From an uncultured Bacilli bacterium (GTDB lineage: Bacteria > Bacillota_I > Bacilli_A > RFN20 > CAG-826), in assembly GCA_944336335.1 (NCBI GenBank), contig CALVLC010000012.1, positions 1 through 46,188 of the forward strand: a stretch of 46,188 bases of DNA. The letters are read 5' to 3'. The notes beneath the pieces were generated by a model. It worked only from the letters and a program-made list of their open reading frames with translations. It was not told the origin of the DNA and made no database searches. Below, piece after piece: positions 1 through 7,938 of the stretch. The position numbers were made by a program, and so were the translations under genes. Each line of letters opens with the position of its first letter. Position 1 is the stretch's first letter.

Positions 1-717
1 TCTAATTTCCAAGACTTATCCGCTGAAAATATTGATCAATTAATTCAAGACATCATTGATAAACTATCAGAGAGTGGCTCTCTTGAAGATATATATGATT
101 ATTTTATTAATTTAGGTTGTTATTTAAATAGTTATACAACTTTACAAAATATAGCAATCTTCCCTAGAGGGTTAGAAGAAAGAAATGAAATTTTAAATCG
201 TTTAGACGCATTTAACGATGCTCAAACTGACGAAAATAAAAAAGTGCATTATGTAAGTATTTCTTCATCGTTAATTAATAGCGTATCAAATATGGTAAGC
301 CTAGTTTCATTAGTTTTATCTATCTTTGTTGCTGTTTTATTAATTGTTGCTTGTGCAATGAATATTTTATTTACGTACAACAATGTCTTAGAAAGAACTA
401 AAGATATTGGTATTTTAAGAGCAGTTGGTACAACAAAATTTGATGTTTCAAGAATGTTTGTTATTGAAGCAGGGATTGTTGGCCTTTTAAGTGGGTTATT
501 TAGTTGCTTATTTACTTATGTTTTAGCTTTTCCAGTTAATATGCTTATTGCTGATCATTATTCATATTATTTTTCTTTCCAAGATATTTGTGTTGTAACA
601 TGGCGGCATATGTTCATTTTGATTGGAATAGGACTAATTCTTGGAATATTAAGTGCAATCATACCAGCCTATAGTGCTAGTAAAAAAGATCCAGTCAAGT
701 GTTTAAAAGAAGAATAG
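1..717 (+). CDS. FtsX/MacB-type ABC transporter permease, C-terminal part
   Basis: The frame is open from the first base, so this is the 3' end of a gene that starts outside the window. The visible 238 residues contain an outside-facing segment of about 85 residues, then three or four membrane helices separated by the motif ERTKDIGILRAVGTT, and end in PAYSASKKDPVKCLKEE. This is the usual C-terminal FtsX domain of MacB/LolCDE-like permeases, which work as mechanotransmitters or export antimicrobial peptides and lipoproteins. The substrate cannot be told from this part, and the partner ATPase is not in the window. The stop codon is followed by non-coding DNA and the oppositely directed tRNA-Lys. 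Confidence 0.8.
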   Translation, partial: SNFQDLSAENIDQLIQDIIDKLSESGSLEDIYDYFINLGCYLNSYTTLQNIAIFPRGLEERNEILNRLDAFNDAQTDENKKVHYVSISSSLINSVSNMVSLVSLVLSIFVAVLLIVACAMNILFTYNNVLERTKDIGILRAVGTTKFDVSRMFVIEAGIVGLLSGLFSCLFTYVLAFPVNMLIADHYSYYFSFQDICVVTWRHMFILIGIGLILGILSAIIPAYSASKKDPVKCLKEE

Positions 718-868
718 CTTTAGTGCTTTTTAATTTATATGTGAACTATTTTAAGATAAAATTATATAAGAGTTTGAAGGTGATAAGTTTGTAAATTTAA
801 ATATAGAAAAGAGCAAAAACCCTGCAAATCTCAGTTTATTTATTTTTTAATCGACTATAAATGAGTAT

Positions 869-891
869 AAAAAAAGACTTATTTCTAAGTC
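869..891 (-). terminator. Rho-independent terminator of tRNA-Lys
   Basis: On the minus strand GACTTA pairs with TAAGTC across a GAAA tetraloop, and a run of seven T follows. It lies 17 bases after the CCA end of the tRNA, so it ends that transcript. Confidence 0.75.
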
Positions 892-907
892 GATTAATCT
901 AAGTAAA

Positions 908-983
908 TGGTGATCCGCCGGAGACTCGAACTCCGGACCCACTGATTAAGAGTCAGTTGCTCTACCAACTGAGCTAGCGGACC
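908..983 (-). tRNA. tRNA-Lys (anticodon CTT), CCA encoded
   Basis: The minus strand folds as a complete 76-base cloverleaf. The acceptor stem GGTCCGC pairs with GCGGATC (one G-T wobble), followed by discriminator A and an encoded CCA. The D arm contains AGCTCAGTTGGTAGAGC. The anticodon stem ACTGA/TCAGT holds the loop CTCTTAA, giving anticodon CTT for AAG lysine codons. The T arm has GTTCGAACTCC. It is a single gene flanked by a promoter and a terminator. Confidence 0.95.
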
Positions 984-992
984 AGCCATAAA

Positions 993-1022
993 ATTATATA
1001 AAAAAGCACTATCTAATATCAA
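993..1022 (-). promoter_or_regulatory. Promoter of tRNA-Lys
   Basis: Minus strand: -35 TTGATA (1022-1017), an 18-base spacer, and a perfect -10 TATAAT (998-993), nine bases before the mature tRNA 5' end. This matches the vegetative sigma consensus. Confidence 0.7.
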
Positions 1023-1061
1023 GAATTTTTTATTCATAGTGACTAAATGGAAGGGAACAAT

Positions 1062-1367
1062 ATGGAAATACTTGTTAAAAAAGATAAACTTGAAGCTTAT
1101 GAAAATGATGAATGTTTAGGTTTTTTAAAATTCACTCTAGAAAATAATGTTTTAACTATTTTATCTACAGTTGTTTACGAAAATGCTCGTGGAAAAGGTA
1201 TTGCAAGAGCTTTAAACGAGTATATTTTTAGTTATATAAACAAAGGCGTTCAAGAAATTAGAATTATTTGTTCTTACTCTCAAAATTATTTTCTCAAAAA
1301 TAAAAGCCAATATAATGGCGTGAAAGTTGTATTAATTACAGGAGAAAATAATGTCTGTTCTATTTAA
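1062..1367 (+). CDS. Small GNAT-like N-acetyltransferase (YjdJ type)
   Basis: A 101-residue protein. The centre carries the acetyl-CoA binding signature VYENARGKGIARALNEYIF, the RGKG(I/L)A pyrophosphate-binding loop of the short GNAT family, after two beta strands typical of these minimal enzymes. The acceptor is unknown. An ATG exists at 1047, but the one at 1062 sits 6 bases after GGAAGGG, so I chose it. The end overlaps the next gene by 17 bases, which suggests translational coupling with the esterase. Confidence 0.7.
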   Translation: MEILVKKDKLEAYENDECLGFLKFTLENNVLTILSTVVYENARGKGIARALNEYIFSYINKGVQEIRIICSYSQNYFLKNKSQYNGVKVVLITGENNVCSI

Positions 1368-2280
1368 ACTCTATTCTGGACACTTAGCTAAAAACATGAA
1401 GAAAAACGATGAAGCTAACTTTAAAAATCTAAAACATATTGAAGGCGTTAAAGCAATTAATGATCTTCGATATTTTAAAGGTAAAAATAAATACCATCTT
1501 TTTAATATGTATTATCCTGAGGCTGTTAAAGATACTAAAACTTTACCTTTAATGATTGATATCCATGGTGGTGGCTGGATTTATGGCGATAAAGATTTGA
1601 ACAGATTTCATAATGCTTATTATGCTTCTCAAGGTTTGGTAGTTTTATCAATGTCTTATCGCTTACTTCTAAGAACAAACTTAAAAGGAATAGTTAAAGA
1701 TTTATTTTTCTTTTTTAACTACATTGAAAAAAATAAAGAATCTTTAAATATTTCTTTGGATAACATTTTATTAACTGGCGATAGCGCTGGAGGTCATCTT
1801 GCATTATTAATTAATGCCATTAATCAGAATTCAGGACTTCAAAAAATGTATGAAGTCGTCCCATTTCATTTTAGTTTTAAAATGATGAACTTAGAACATC
1901 CTGTTCCATTTTTAAAAGATCTTTTTACTTCACCTGGATTAGGAAATAAGATTGCTCGAACATCAATGATGAAAGCATTTTTTGGAAGAAAATATCAAAA
2001 AAATCCTTTGTATAACAATTCTTCTTTAAATGATTTTATTGATAAAGCCAAATATCCATTTATTTCAATCGTTTCTTCAAGTGATGATATGTTTAAAGAT
2101 CAAACAATTAGAACTTACGAAGAACTCAAAAAAAGTGGAGCTGATGTTAATTTTAAGATGTATGAAAATGAACCTCATGTTTTTGAAGTAAGTTTTTATG
2201 ATAGAGAAAAATCCCTTGATTACAATAATTATGTAATCAATAAATTTAAAGAAATTATTGGAGATTTGCATGAAAGGTAA
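1351..2280 (+). CDS. Alpha/beta-hydrolase esterase (HSL/BD-FAE-like)
   Basis: A 309-residue enzyme of the acetyl-esterase/lipase group. HGGGW at residues 72-76 forms the oxyanion hole, and GDSAGG around residues 143-148 holds the nucleophile Ser145. The acid is probably in SSSDDMF, and the histidine in ENEPHVFE near the C-terminus. No signal peptide is visible, so it should act in the cytoplasm on a small ester. The start has AGGAGA upstream. It overlaps the GNAT gene and the next protease gene, so the three form one transcript. The substrate is not predictable. Confidence 0.8.
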   Translation: MSVLFKLYSGHLAKNMKKNDEANFKNLKHIEGVKAINDLRYFKGKNKYHLFNMYYPEAVKDTKTLPLMIDIHGGGWIYGDKDLNRFHNAYYASQGLVVLSMSYRLLLRTNLKGIVKDLFFFFNYIEKNKESLNISLDNILLTGDSAGGHLALLINAINQNSGLQKMYEVVPFHFSFKMMNLEHPVPFLKDLFTSPGLGNKIARTSMMKAFFGRKYQKNPLYNNSSLNDFIDKAKYPFISIVSSSDDMFKDQTIRTYEELKKSGADVNFKMYENEPHVFEVSFYDREKSLDYNNYVINKFKEIIGDLHER

Positions 2281-3949
2281 TATAAAAAATACAATTTTAT
2301 TAATAGCTTGCTGTTGTGTTGTTGGAGTTGGAATTGGCTCTATTTTTATTTTTGGTTTCAATAATAATTTTGGTAATGGTGGTGATCCAATCTATAATCC
2401 AGGAACAGGTCATGTAATCTTGGAAGATGGAACAGATATGGCTATTGAATATCGCGATAGTAATGTTGAAAATAATGAAGCTCGCTTTACATATTTAGAT
2501 GTCAACGAAAGTTCCCATCAACCAGTTACACCTTCTTTAACTAGAAACAATGACGAAGTTAATATTTTAGTAATTCCGGTTGAATTTGAAGTTCCTAGAT
2601 TTAATCGTTACGAAATTGTTGAATATACTGATGAAATTTTAGAAAGTATTGAATATACCTTTAATGGTGATCCATCTTTAAACGGTGAAAATTCATATTG
2701 GGAAAGTGTTTCAAGTTATTATAGAAAATCAAGTTATGGCAATTTAAACCTTAATTTTGATGTTGCAGATCCGTTTAAGCCTGATATGAGTGCAAATGAT
2801 TTTTTAAGTTTAGAACAAAGCAGTGCAACTGGCGCTGGTGGTTCGCAAGAAATCATCATGGATGCCTTAACAAATGGTATTACAAAAAATGGCCAATTAA
2901 TTGACCCATATTCATCTAGATATGACTATAATAACGACGGATTTATTGATGGAATTTGGTTGATTTATAATGTTAATAACACCAAGGAAGTTCATTCTTC
3001 TTCTCAGCCATTTTGGGCTTACACTACAAATTTCATGGCGGAAGCGACTGATAGAGAAAAAGGCGAAACCTCAATCGTTGGAACTCGTTATGCAAACTGC
3101 GCATTAACTTTTCTTTATGATGATTCTAGAGATGGTTATGACGCTCATACAATAATTCATGAAACTGGTCATATGTTAGGTCTTGATGACTACTATAGTT
3201 ATGATAACAATTTTGGCAATTATGGTTATTTAGGCGGCATTGACATGATGGATTTAAATATCGGCGACCATTCATCATTTTCTAAATATTCTTTAGGATG
3301 GATTGAGCCAACTGTTTTCTATCAAAAGGAAGGAACTGTGACTTTAAAACCATTTGAAGAAAGCGGCGAAGCTCTTATCATTCCATCAAGTTATTATAAT
3401 GATTCAGCTTTTAGTGAATACTTAATTTTAGAATACAAAACTCCGACTGGTTTGAATGAACTTGATGCAAATGATAACTATCAAAATGGTTATCCGTTAG
3501 CTTTTGGCAATGGACTTGCAATATATCATGTTGATGCTAAGCTTGCTCAAGTAATTTATACTCAACAAAATAATGGTCTTTATTATAGTGTCGAAAGCTA
3601 TTTAAGTGAAAACGAAACTTCAATACCTTTAGCTAAAACAAATTTATATGAAGAAAAAGTTTTTGAAGTAGCTAATTCAAATACTCCTTCAAGAAATAGT
3701 ATTTCTGAAGATTATGCACTTGTAAGATTATTAAGTAAAGATCGTACTTTATATTCTGATGTTAACAAGATAAGTCGTGTTGGATTGACTAATAGAGATT
3801 TATATCAAGAAGGCGATTCATTTGGAAGAGAACAAATTAAAAGATTTTTTGATTATGCCTCATTTAATAATGGAACGCCAATTAGTAATTTAAGTATTGA
3901 AGTAGAAGAAATGAATGATGAAGGCATTACCATACATATAAAAAGATGA
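2270..3949 (+). CDS. Membrane-anchored M6-like metalloprotease
   Basis: A 559-residue protein with an N-terminal signal anchor (hydrophobic residues 7-30) and a large extracellular part. The zinc site is HETGH at residues 297-301, followed by MLGLDDYYSY and the downstream methionine in GGIDMMD. This HExxHxxGLxDYY pattern is that of the M6 (immune inhibitor A-like) peptidases. I start at ATG 2270, after TTGGAG, rather than a TTG twelve bases earlier. It overlaps the esterase by 11 bases. It probably cleaves surface or environmental proteins, but the target is unknown. It ends in TGA, which shows that TGA is a stop codon here. Confidence 0.8.
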   Translation: MKGNIKNTILLIACCCVVGVGIGSIFIFGFNNNFGNGGDPIYNPGTGHVILEDGTDMAIEYRDSNVENNEARFTYLDVNESSHQPVTPSLTRNNDEVNILVIPVEFEVPRFNRYEIVEYTDEILESIEYTFNGDPSLNGENSYWESVSSYYRKSSYGNLNLNFDVADPFKPDMSANDFLSLEQSSATGAGGSQEIIMDALTNGITKNGQLIDPYSSRYDYNNDGFIDGIWLIYNVNNTKEVHSSSQPFWAYTTNFMAEATDREKGETSIVGTRYANCALTFLYDDSRDGYDAHTIIHETGHMLGLDDYYSYDNNFGNYGYLGGIDMMDLNIGDHSSFSKYSLGWIEPTVFYQKEGTVTLKPFEESGEALIIPSSYYNDSAFSEYLILEYKTPTGLNELDANDNYQNGYPLAFGNGLAIYHVDAKLAQVIYTQQNNGLYYSVESYLSENETSIPLAKTNLYEEKVFEVANSNTPSRNSISEDYALVRLLSKDRTLYSDVNKISRVGLTNRDLYQEGDSFGREQIKRFFDYASFNNGTPISNLSIEVEEMNDEGITIHIKR

Positions 3950-3985
3950 TTTTTATGTGTTTTGAATTTTTATTTAGATAAATAT

Positions 3986-4057
3986 TTTTCAGAAAATTTT
4001 CATTCATATAGAAAATCAATTTTCAATGTCTTTAACAAATATAGTATTTTCTGAAAA
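3986..4057. repeat. 11-base inverted repeat, 50 bases apart
   Basis: TTTTCAGAAAA (3986-3996) is repeated inverted as TTTTCTGAAAA (4047-4057), with AT-rich sequence between. It could fold into a long weak hairpin downstream of the protease gene or be a protein binding site. No T-run follows, so I do not call it a terminator. Confidence 0.4.
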
Positions 4058-4203
4058 TTTATTGCTGATCCGTGATTTACTTCTTAACATAAAAGTAATA
4101 GCTATGTCCTAAGTGAAAATATTTAAAAATAAATATTGGTTATCAAACGCTTTAAAAGTAGAAAGGCACATAACAAAAAATAGAATTATATCTATTTAAT
4201 CTT

Positions 4204-4216
4204 TATAATTGTAGTT
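4204..4216 (+). promoter_or_regulatory. -10 box directly before the first ABC ATPase
   Basis: A perfect TATAAT (4204-4209) ends seven bases before the ATG at 4217. No ribosome binding site fits in the gap. The -35 candidate TAGAAT (4181-4186) is weak, with a 17-base spacer. The expected transcription start falls on the ATG, so the mRNA would be leaderless. Confidence 0.5.
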
Positions 4217-5653
4217 ATGGAAATTCATATTAAGGATTTAAAGAAAGTCTTTGAAGGAGACAAGAAGAAAAATATTCCAGATACTATTGCTATAGATAAT
4301 TTTAATCTTGATATTAAAGATGGTGAACTCGTCGGTTTACTTGGTCCTTCAGGATGTGGAAAATCTACTGTTCTTTATATGATAAGTGGTTTAAAAGAAC
4401 CTAGTGGGGGCAGTGTCTTTTTTGGGGAAGAAGATGTTACTCATCTAGCTCCTGAAAAAAGAGGGATTGGTTTTGTTTTTCAAAACTATGCTTTATACCC
4501 ACACTTAAACATTTACAAGAATATTTCATTTCCATTAGTAGATGTTTATGTTGATGATTATCTAAAAAGCTACAAAATATCTAAGTTTTGCAAACTTATA
4601 GAAATTAGAAATGAAATATTTAAAGCAATCAATATTGTTAAAAATCGCAATGTAAACGATAAAAAAGTTTCAAAATTATTAATTATTGATGAAATTAGCT
4701 TTGCTTTAAATATTCCTTTTTCATATTCTAAATATCTATTTAAATTCATTAATAAATATGATTTTAATTTAGATAGTTTTATTAAATTTTTAGGCGAAGA
4801 AATTGATAAAGAAAAGAAGAGATATCATAAAATAAAACTTGAAGTAGATAATGAAAACTTTATCTTGAAAAACGGTAATCGAATTAAAGTTAGAAGAAAG
4901 ATTAATAAAGATGAAATTGATTTAAGAGTAAGAGAAGTTGCTCGAATTGTAAAATTAGAAGATTTGCTATATAGAAAACCTAATGAGATAAGTGGTGGGG
5001 AGCAACAAAGGGTCGCAATAGCTCGTGCCTTGATAAAATCACCAAAAGTTTTACTTCTTGATGAACCTTTGTCTAATCTTGATGCTCATTTAAGACTTGA
5101 AACTAGAGAAGAAATTAGACGAATCCAAAAAGAAACAGGTATAACAACAATATTTGTTACACATGATCAAGACGAAGCTATGGCAATATCTGATAAAATA
5201 GTAGTTATGTCAAAAGGAAAAGTTCAAGAAATTGGTAAACCACAAGAAATATATAAAAATCCAACAAATTTATTTGTAGCTAAGTTTCTTGGTGTACCAC
5301 CAATCAATTTATATAAGGGGTATATAAAAGAACACCATTTATATATTGGTAATGAATTACTTATTGAAAAAGAAATTAAAGCAAATGATCTAGAAGTAAT
5401 TGTTGGTATACGACCTGAAGCTTATAAGTTGGTTGGTGAAGATTCAAATGTAGGTTTAACACTTAAAATAGAAAAGATAGATAATTCGACTAGAAATTTA
5501 ATTGTAGTGTCATCTTCTGAATTTGCATTAAACGAGATTAAGCAGATACTTGATAGTAATCTTGAAGGGATTAAAGGCGTGAATAAATTTATTGTAAATC
5601 AAGAACGTATGTTTGTTTTTGATATAAAAACTGAAAAAAGAATTGAGATTTAA
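4217..5653 (+). CDS. MalK/UgpC-like ABC ATPase with a large insertion in the helical domain
   Basis: A 478-residue nucleotide-binding subunit of a CUT1-type transporter. Walker A GPSGCGKST is at residues 43-51 and the Q-loop FQNYALYPH at 88-96. The signature ISGGEQQR starts at 258, followed by Walker B VLLLDEPLSNLD and the switch FVTHDQDEA. A TOBE-like regulatory domain with GIRPEAYKL follows. Between the Q-loop and the signature there are about 150 residues, against about 35 in the paralogue at 7939, so roughly 115 charged residues are inserted around 110-235. All catalytic motifs are intact, so the gene looks functional. No permease genes lie next to it; it is followed by two RDD proteins. 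It may share the permeases encoded downstream. Confidence 0.85.
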   Translation: MEIHIKDLKKVFEGDKKKNIPDTIAIDNFNLDIKDGELVGLLGPSGCGKSTVLYMISGLKEPSGGSVFFGEEDVTHLAPEKRGIGFVFQNYALYPHLNIYKNISFPLVDVYVDDYLKSYKISKFCKLIEIRNEIFKAINIVKNRNVNDKKVSKLLIIDEISFALNIPFSYSKYLFKFINKYDFNLDSFIKFLGEEIDKEKKRYHKIKLEVDNENFILKNGNRIKVRRKINKDEIDLRVREVARIVKLEDLLYRKPNEISGGEQQRVAIARALIKSPKVLLLDEPLSNLDAHLRLETREEIRRIQKETGITTIFVTHDQDEAMAISDKIVVMSKGKVQEIGKPQEIYKNPTNLFVAKFLGVPPINLYKGYIKEHHLYIGNELLIEKEIKANDLEVIVGIRPEAYKLVGEDSNVGLTLKIEKIDNSTRNLIVVSSSEFALNEIKQILDSNLEGIKGVNKFIVNQERMFVFDIKTEKRIEI

Positions 5654-5670
5654 AAGGATTTTAAAGAAAA

Positions 5671-6705
5671 ATGGAAAATAAACACATATTTACTCCTAAG
5701 CTTTATATTAGGTTTTCAAGTTATTTAGTTGATACTTTATTGTTTTTTGTCGTTGCTTTTGTTCTTACTTTTTTTGTATTTAATAATGTGTTTGCAACAA
5801 CAGAATATAATAAATTGATGCAAGAAGCACTTGTTCGTTCTAACCTTTATGTTACAAATGATAGCAATGCTTATGTTCAATTAACTAATGGAACAACTGA
5901 ACAATATAAAGATATGGTCGAAGGCTATTATCTAACTTTCGAAGATCGTTCGAACAAAGAAAACGATAAAGTAAATTATTTTGAAAGCGATTTTTATAAA
6001 GAGCATGATGGGAGAAGAAAGCCATTAACAATTGAAGAGTACAATCAAAATATTTTAATGGCGGGTGAAGAAGACTCATATTTTGAATTTCAAGTTATTG
6101 ATGGGGCAATTGACAAAACAAAACTAGCGGTAATTAAACCAAAATATCTTATAAGCAACTATGAGAGCCAAACTTTAACTTATCTTCATGATGATTATAA
6201 AGGTTCCTTGATGAGCTTTTATACAAATGCTTACAAAAATTGTTTCACTGATTTATATAATGATGACTTTTATAGTAATGCTCGAGATTCAATGAATCGT
6301 ATGGCTCAATATAACCTCGGATTATCATGTCTTATTCCAGCAATAATAATCTATTTTGTTATTCCATTTTTCAACTTTGAAAACAAGACTATTGGACGTC
6401 TTATATTTAAACTTGGCTTATCTAACATGGACGGATATAAAATTAAATCCTATCAAGTTCTAATTAGAGCATTGCCAAGTTTAATATTATCTATATTGCC
6501 ATTTTTTATCGGGGATTTAATTGTACTTTTATCTATTTCATTTGGTTACATTTTAATAAGTGCTTGCTCTGCGATTATAGTTTCTGATAATGTTTCAATT
6601 GTTGATTTTATATCAATGACTAGAGTGGTGGATTTAAAATCATCAAAAATCTTTAAAAATAGTGAAGATTTAAAGGAAAAAGAAGAAATTTTATATGGAG
6701 ATTAA
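5671..6705 (+). CDS. RDD-family membrane protein with a large outside loop (1)
   Basis: A 344-residue protein. TM1 (about 18-42) carries the RDD-like RFSSYLVD, and the later segment ENKTIGRLIFKLGLSNMDG matches the family loop, followed by two more hydrophobic stretches (about 268-305). Unlike ordinary RDD proteins, it has a hydrophilic region of about 170 residues between TM1 and TM2, probably outside the cell. RDD proteins are small membrane proteins of poorly known, possibly transport-related role. It is 17 bases after the ATPase gene and overlaps its paralogue downstream. Function unknown. Confidence 0.7.
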   Translation: MENKHIFTPKLYIRFSSYLVDTLLFFVVAFVLTFFVFNNVFATTEYNKLMQEALVRSNLYVTNDSNAYVQLTNGTTEQYKDMVEGYYLTFEDRSNKENDKVNYFESDFYKEHDGRRKPLTIEEYNQNILMAGEEDSYFEFQVIDGAIDKTKLAVIKPKYLISNYESQTLTYLHDDYKGSLMSFYTNAYKNCFTDLYNDDFYSNARDSMNRMAQYNLGLSCLIPAIIIYFVIPFFNFENKTIGRLIFKLGLSNMDGYKIKSYQVLIRALPSLILSILPFFIGDLIVLLSISFGYILISACSAIIVSDNVSIVDFISMTRVVDLKSSKIFKNSEDLKEKEEILYGD

Positions 6706-7831
6706 AGATATCAAATACGCCAATTTAGGTCGAAGAGTTTTAGGAATCATATTTGATTTAATCTTTTTCGTTATCATTTTATTGTTTTTATATTTGCCAG
6801 TTGTCGAAGGTTATGTTGATATCGGTTTTCATAATAAACAAGTTTTAAATGATGTTAAAGCTCATCAAGTTTATTCTGGTCTTTTTGTTGATCGAAGTGA
6901 AGAAGATGAAGAACCATTAACTAATGTTAGTCTTATTGGTAGAGAAGAACTTACGGACGATAACGATTATTTTACTTTTGATTCATATGAAGTTTATCTA
7001 AATGCAACCTATAATTTTTATTCAAACAAAGATTTATCTTTTCATAACGAACTTATGGAAATGATTTTCAAAAAAACTGATATAAGCGAAAATGAGTTCA
7101 ATTATTGGTATAACACAGAGGTTTTAAATATCGATCAAAGTAGCGATTACGATGTTTTTTGCTTAGAAAATAATGATTTGTATTCTTCCCCATTAAATGA
7201 AAATGCAAAAGTTAAAGCAACTATAACATTTAAAGGTGAAAAGTTTACTAAAAACGGCAACGACAATCGCGATAATCAAGAATATATACTTTCATCAATT
7301 AAAATTTTTACTGACACATTAGACTTTCCTGGAACATATCAAGAAGCTTTGCTCCATTTTAGAAACACAAATCAGTATTCAAATTACTATTTACAACTTG
7401 AAAGAATTTCTAGATATGAAGCATATATTGCAATAGCTATTGGCGGATTAATTTATTTTTTAATTATTCCATTATTCTTTAAAAATGGGGAAACACTTGG
7501 TATGAAAATTGTTCATGTTGGACTCGTTAATTCACTTGAGTATCAAGTTTCAAAACCTCAAGTCTTTTTGAAAAATTTAGTAATTTTAGCGGAGATTTTT
7601 CTTGGATTGTTCACTTTCTTTATAGTTTTCTTAGTTGACTATATTGTTATGGTTTTCACGAAAAGACATCGTTCATTCAGTGATTTTGTAGCTGCTACTG
7701 TCATAATTGACACTAAGAATAGTGTTTGGTTTGCATCACGTGCGGTTGAAGAAAAATTAGTTGCTCAAGTTGAAGAGAACTTAAGAAAATCTAATTTTGT
7801 TGAGGCTGAAAATAGTGAAAAAGACGATTAA
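6695..7831 (+). CDS. RDD-family membrane protein with a large outside loop (2)
   Basis: A 378-residue paralogue of the preceding protein, with the same plan. RRVLGIIFDLIFF starts TM1, then comes a long acidic outside region (about 42-240), TM2, the family loop KNGETLGMKIVHVGLVN, and further hydrophobic segments. The tail is cytoplasmic and acidic. It overlaps the upstream gene by 11 bases, so the two are coupled and may form a heterodimer. The pair sits between two MalK-like ATPase genes, which suggests an accessory role to the transporter; this is inference. Confidence 0.65.
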   Translation: MEIKDIKYANLGRRVLGIIFDLIFFVIILLFLYLPVVEGYVDIGFHNKQVLNDVKAHQVYSGLFVDRSEEDEEPLTNVSLIGREELTDDNDYFTFDSYEVYLNATYNFYSNKDLSFHNELMEMIFKKTDISENEFNYWYNTEVLNIDQSSDYDVFCLENNDLYSSPLNENAKVKATITFKGEKFTKNGNDNRDNQEYILSSIKIFTDTLDFPGTYQEALLHFRNTNQYSNYYLQLERISRYEAYIAIAIGGLIYFLIIPLFFKNGETLGMKIVHVGLVNSLEYQVSKPQVFLKNLVILAEIFLGLFTFFIVFLVDYIVMVFTKRHRSFSDFVAATVIIDTKNSVWFASRAVEEKLVAQVEENLRKSNFVEAENSEKDD

Positions 7832-7901
7832 AATCGATATTAATGACATTTTTTGAAAAAGGAAAAAAATGAAATTAAGTATTTTTTATTGATTTTGTTT
7901 T

Positions 7902-7930
7902 TGATATAGTAGAGATACACATAAAAAAGG
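7902..7930 (+). promoter_or_regulatory. Extended -10 promoter and RBS of the nuclease/ABC operon
   Basis: TGATATAGT (7902-7910) is an extended -10 box. AAAAAAGG (7923-7930) is the ribosome binding site, 8 bases before the ATG at 7939. No convincing -35 is visible, as is usual with extended -10 promoters. Confidence 0.6.
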
Positions 7931-7938
7931 ATTTTGTT

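Larger units (their letters stand above)
718..1061. other. Non-coding region with tRNA-Lys
   Basis: These 344 bases between the permease and the GNAT gene contain the minus-strand tRNA-Lys with its own promoter and terminator (listed separately). I see nothing supportable in 718-868. Confidence 0.6.

Noticed and set aside
4540-4930. The first MalK-like ATPase as a pseudogene or broken by an inserted element
   Set aside because: The frame is continuous and the motifs on both sides of the insertion are intact; no element ends or repeats are visible.
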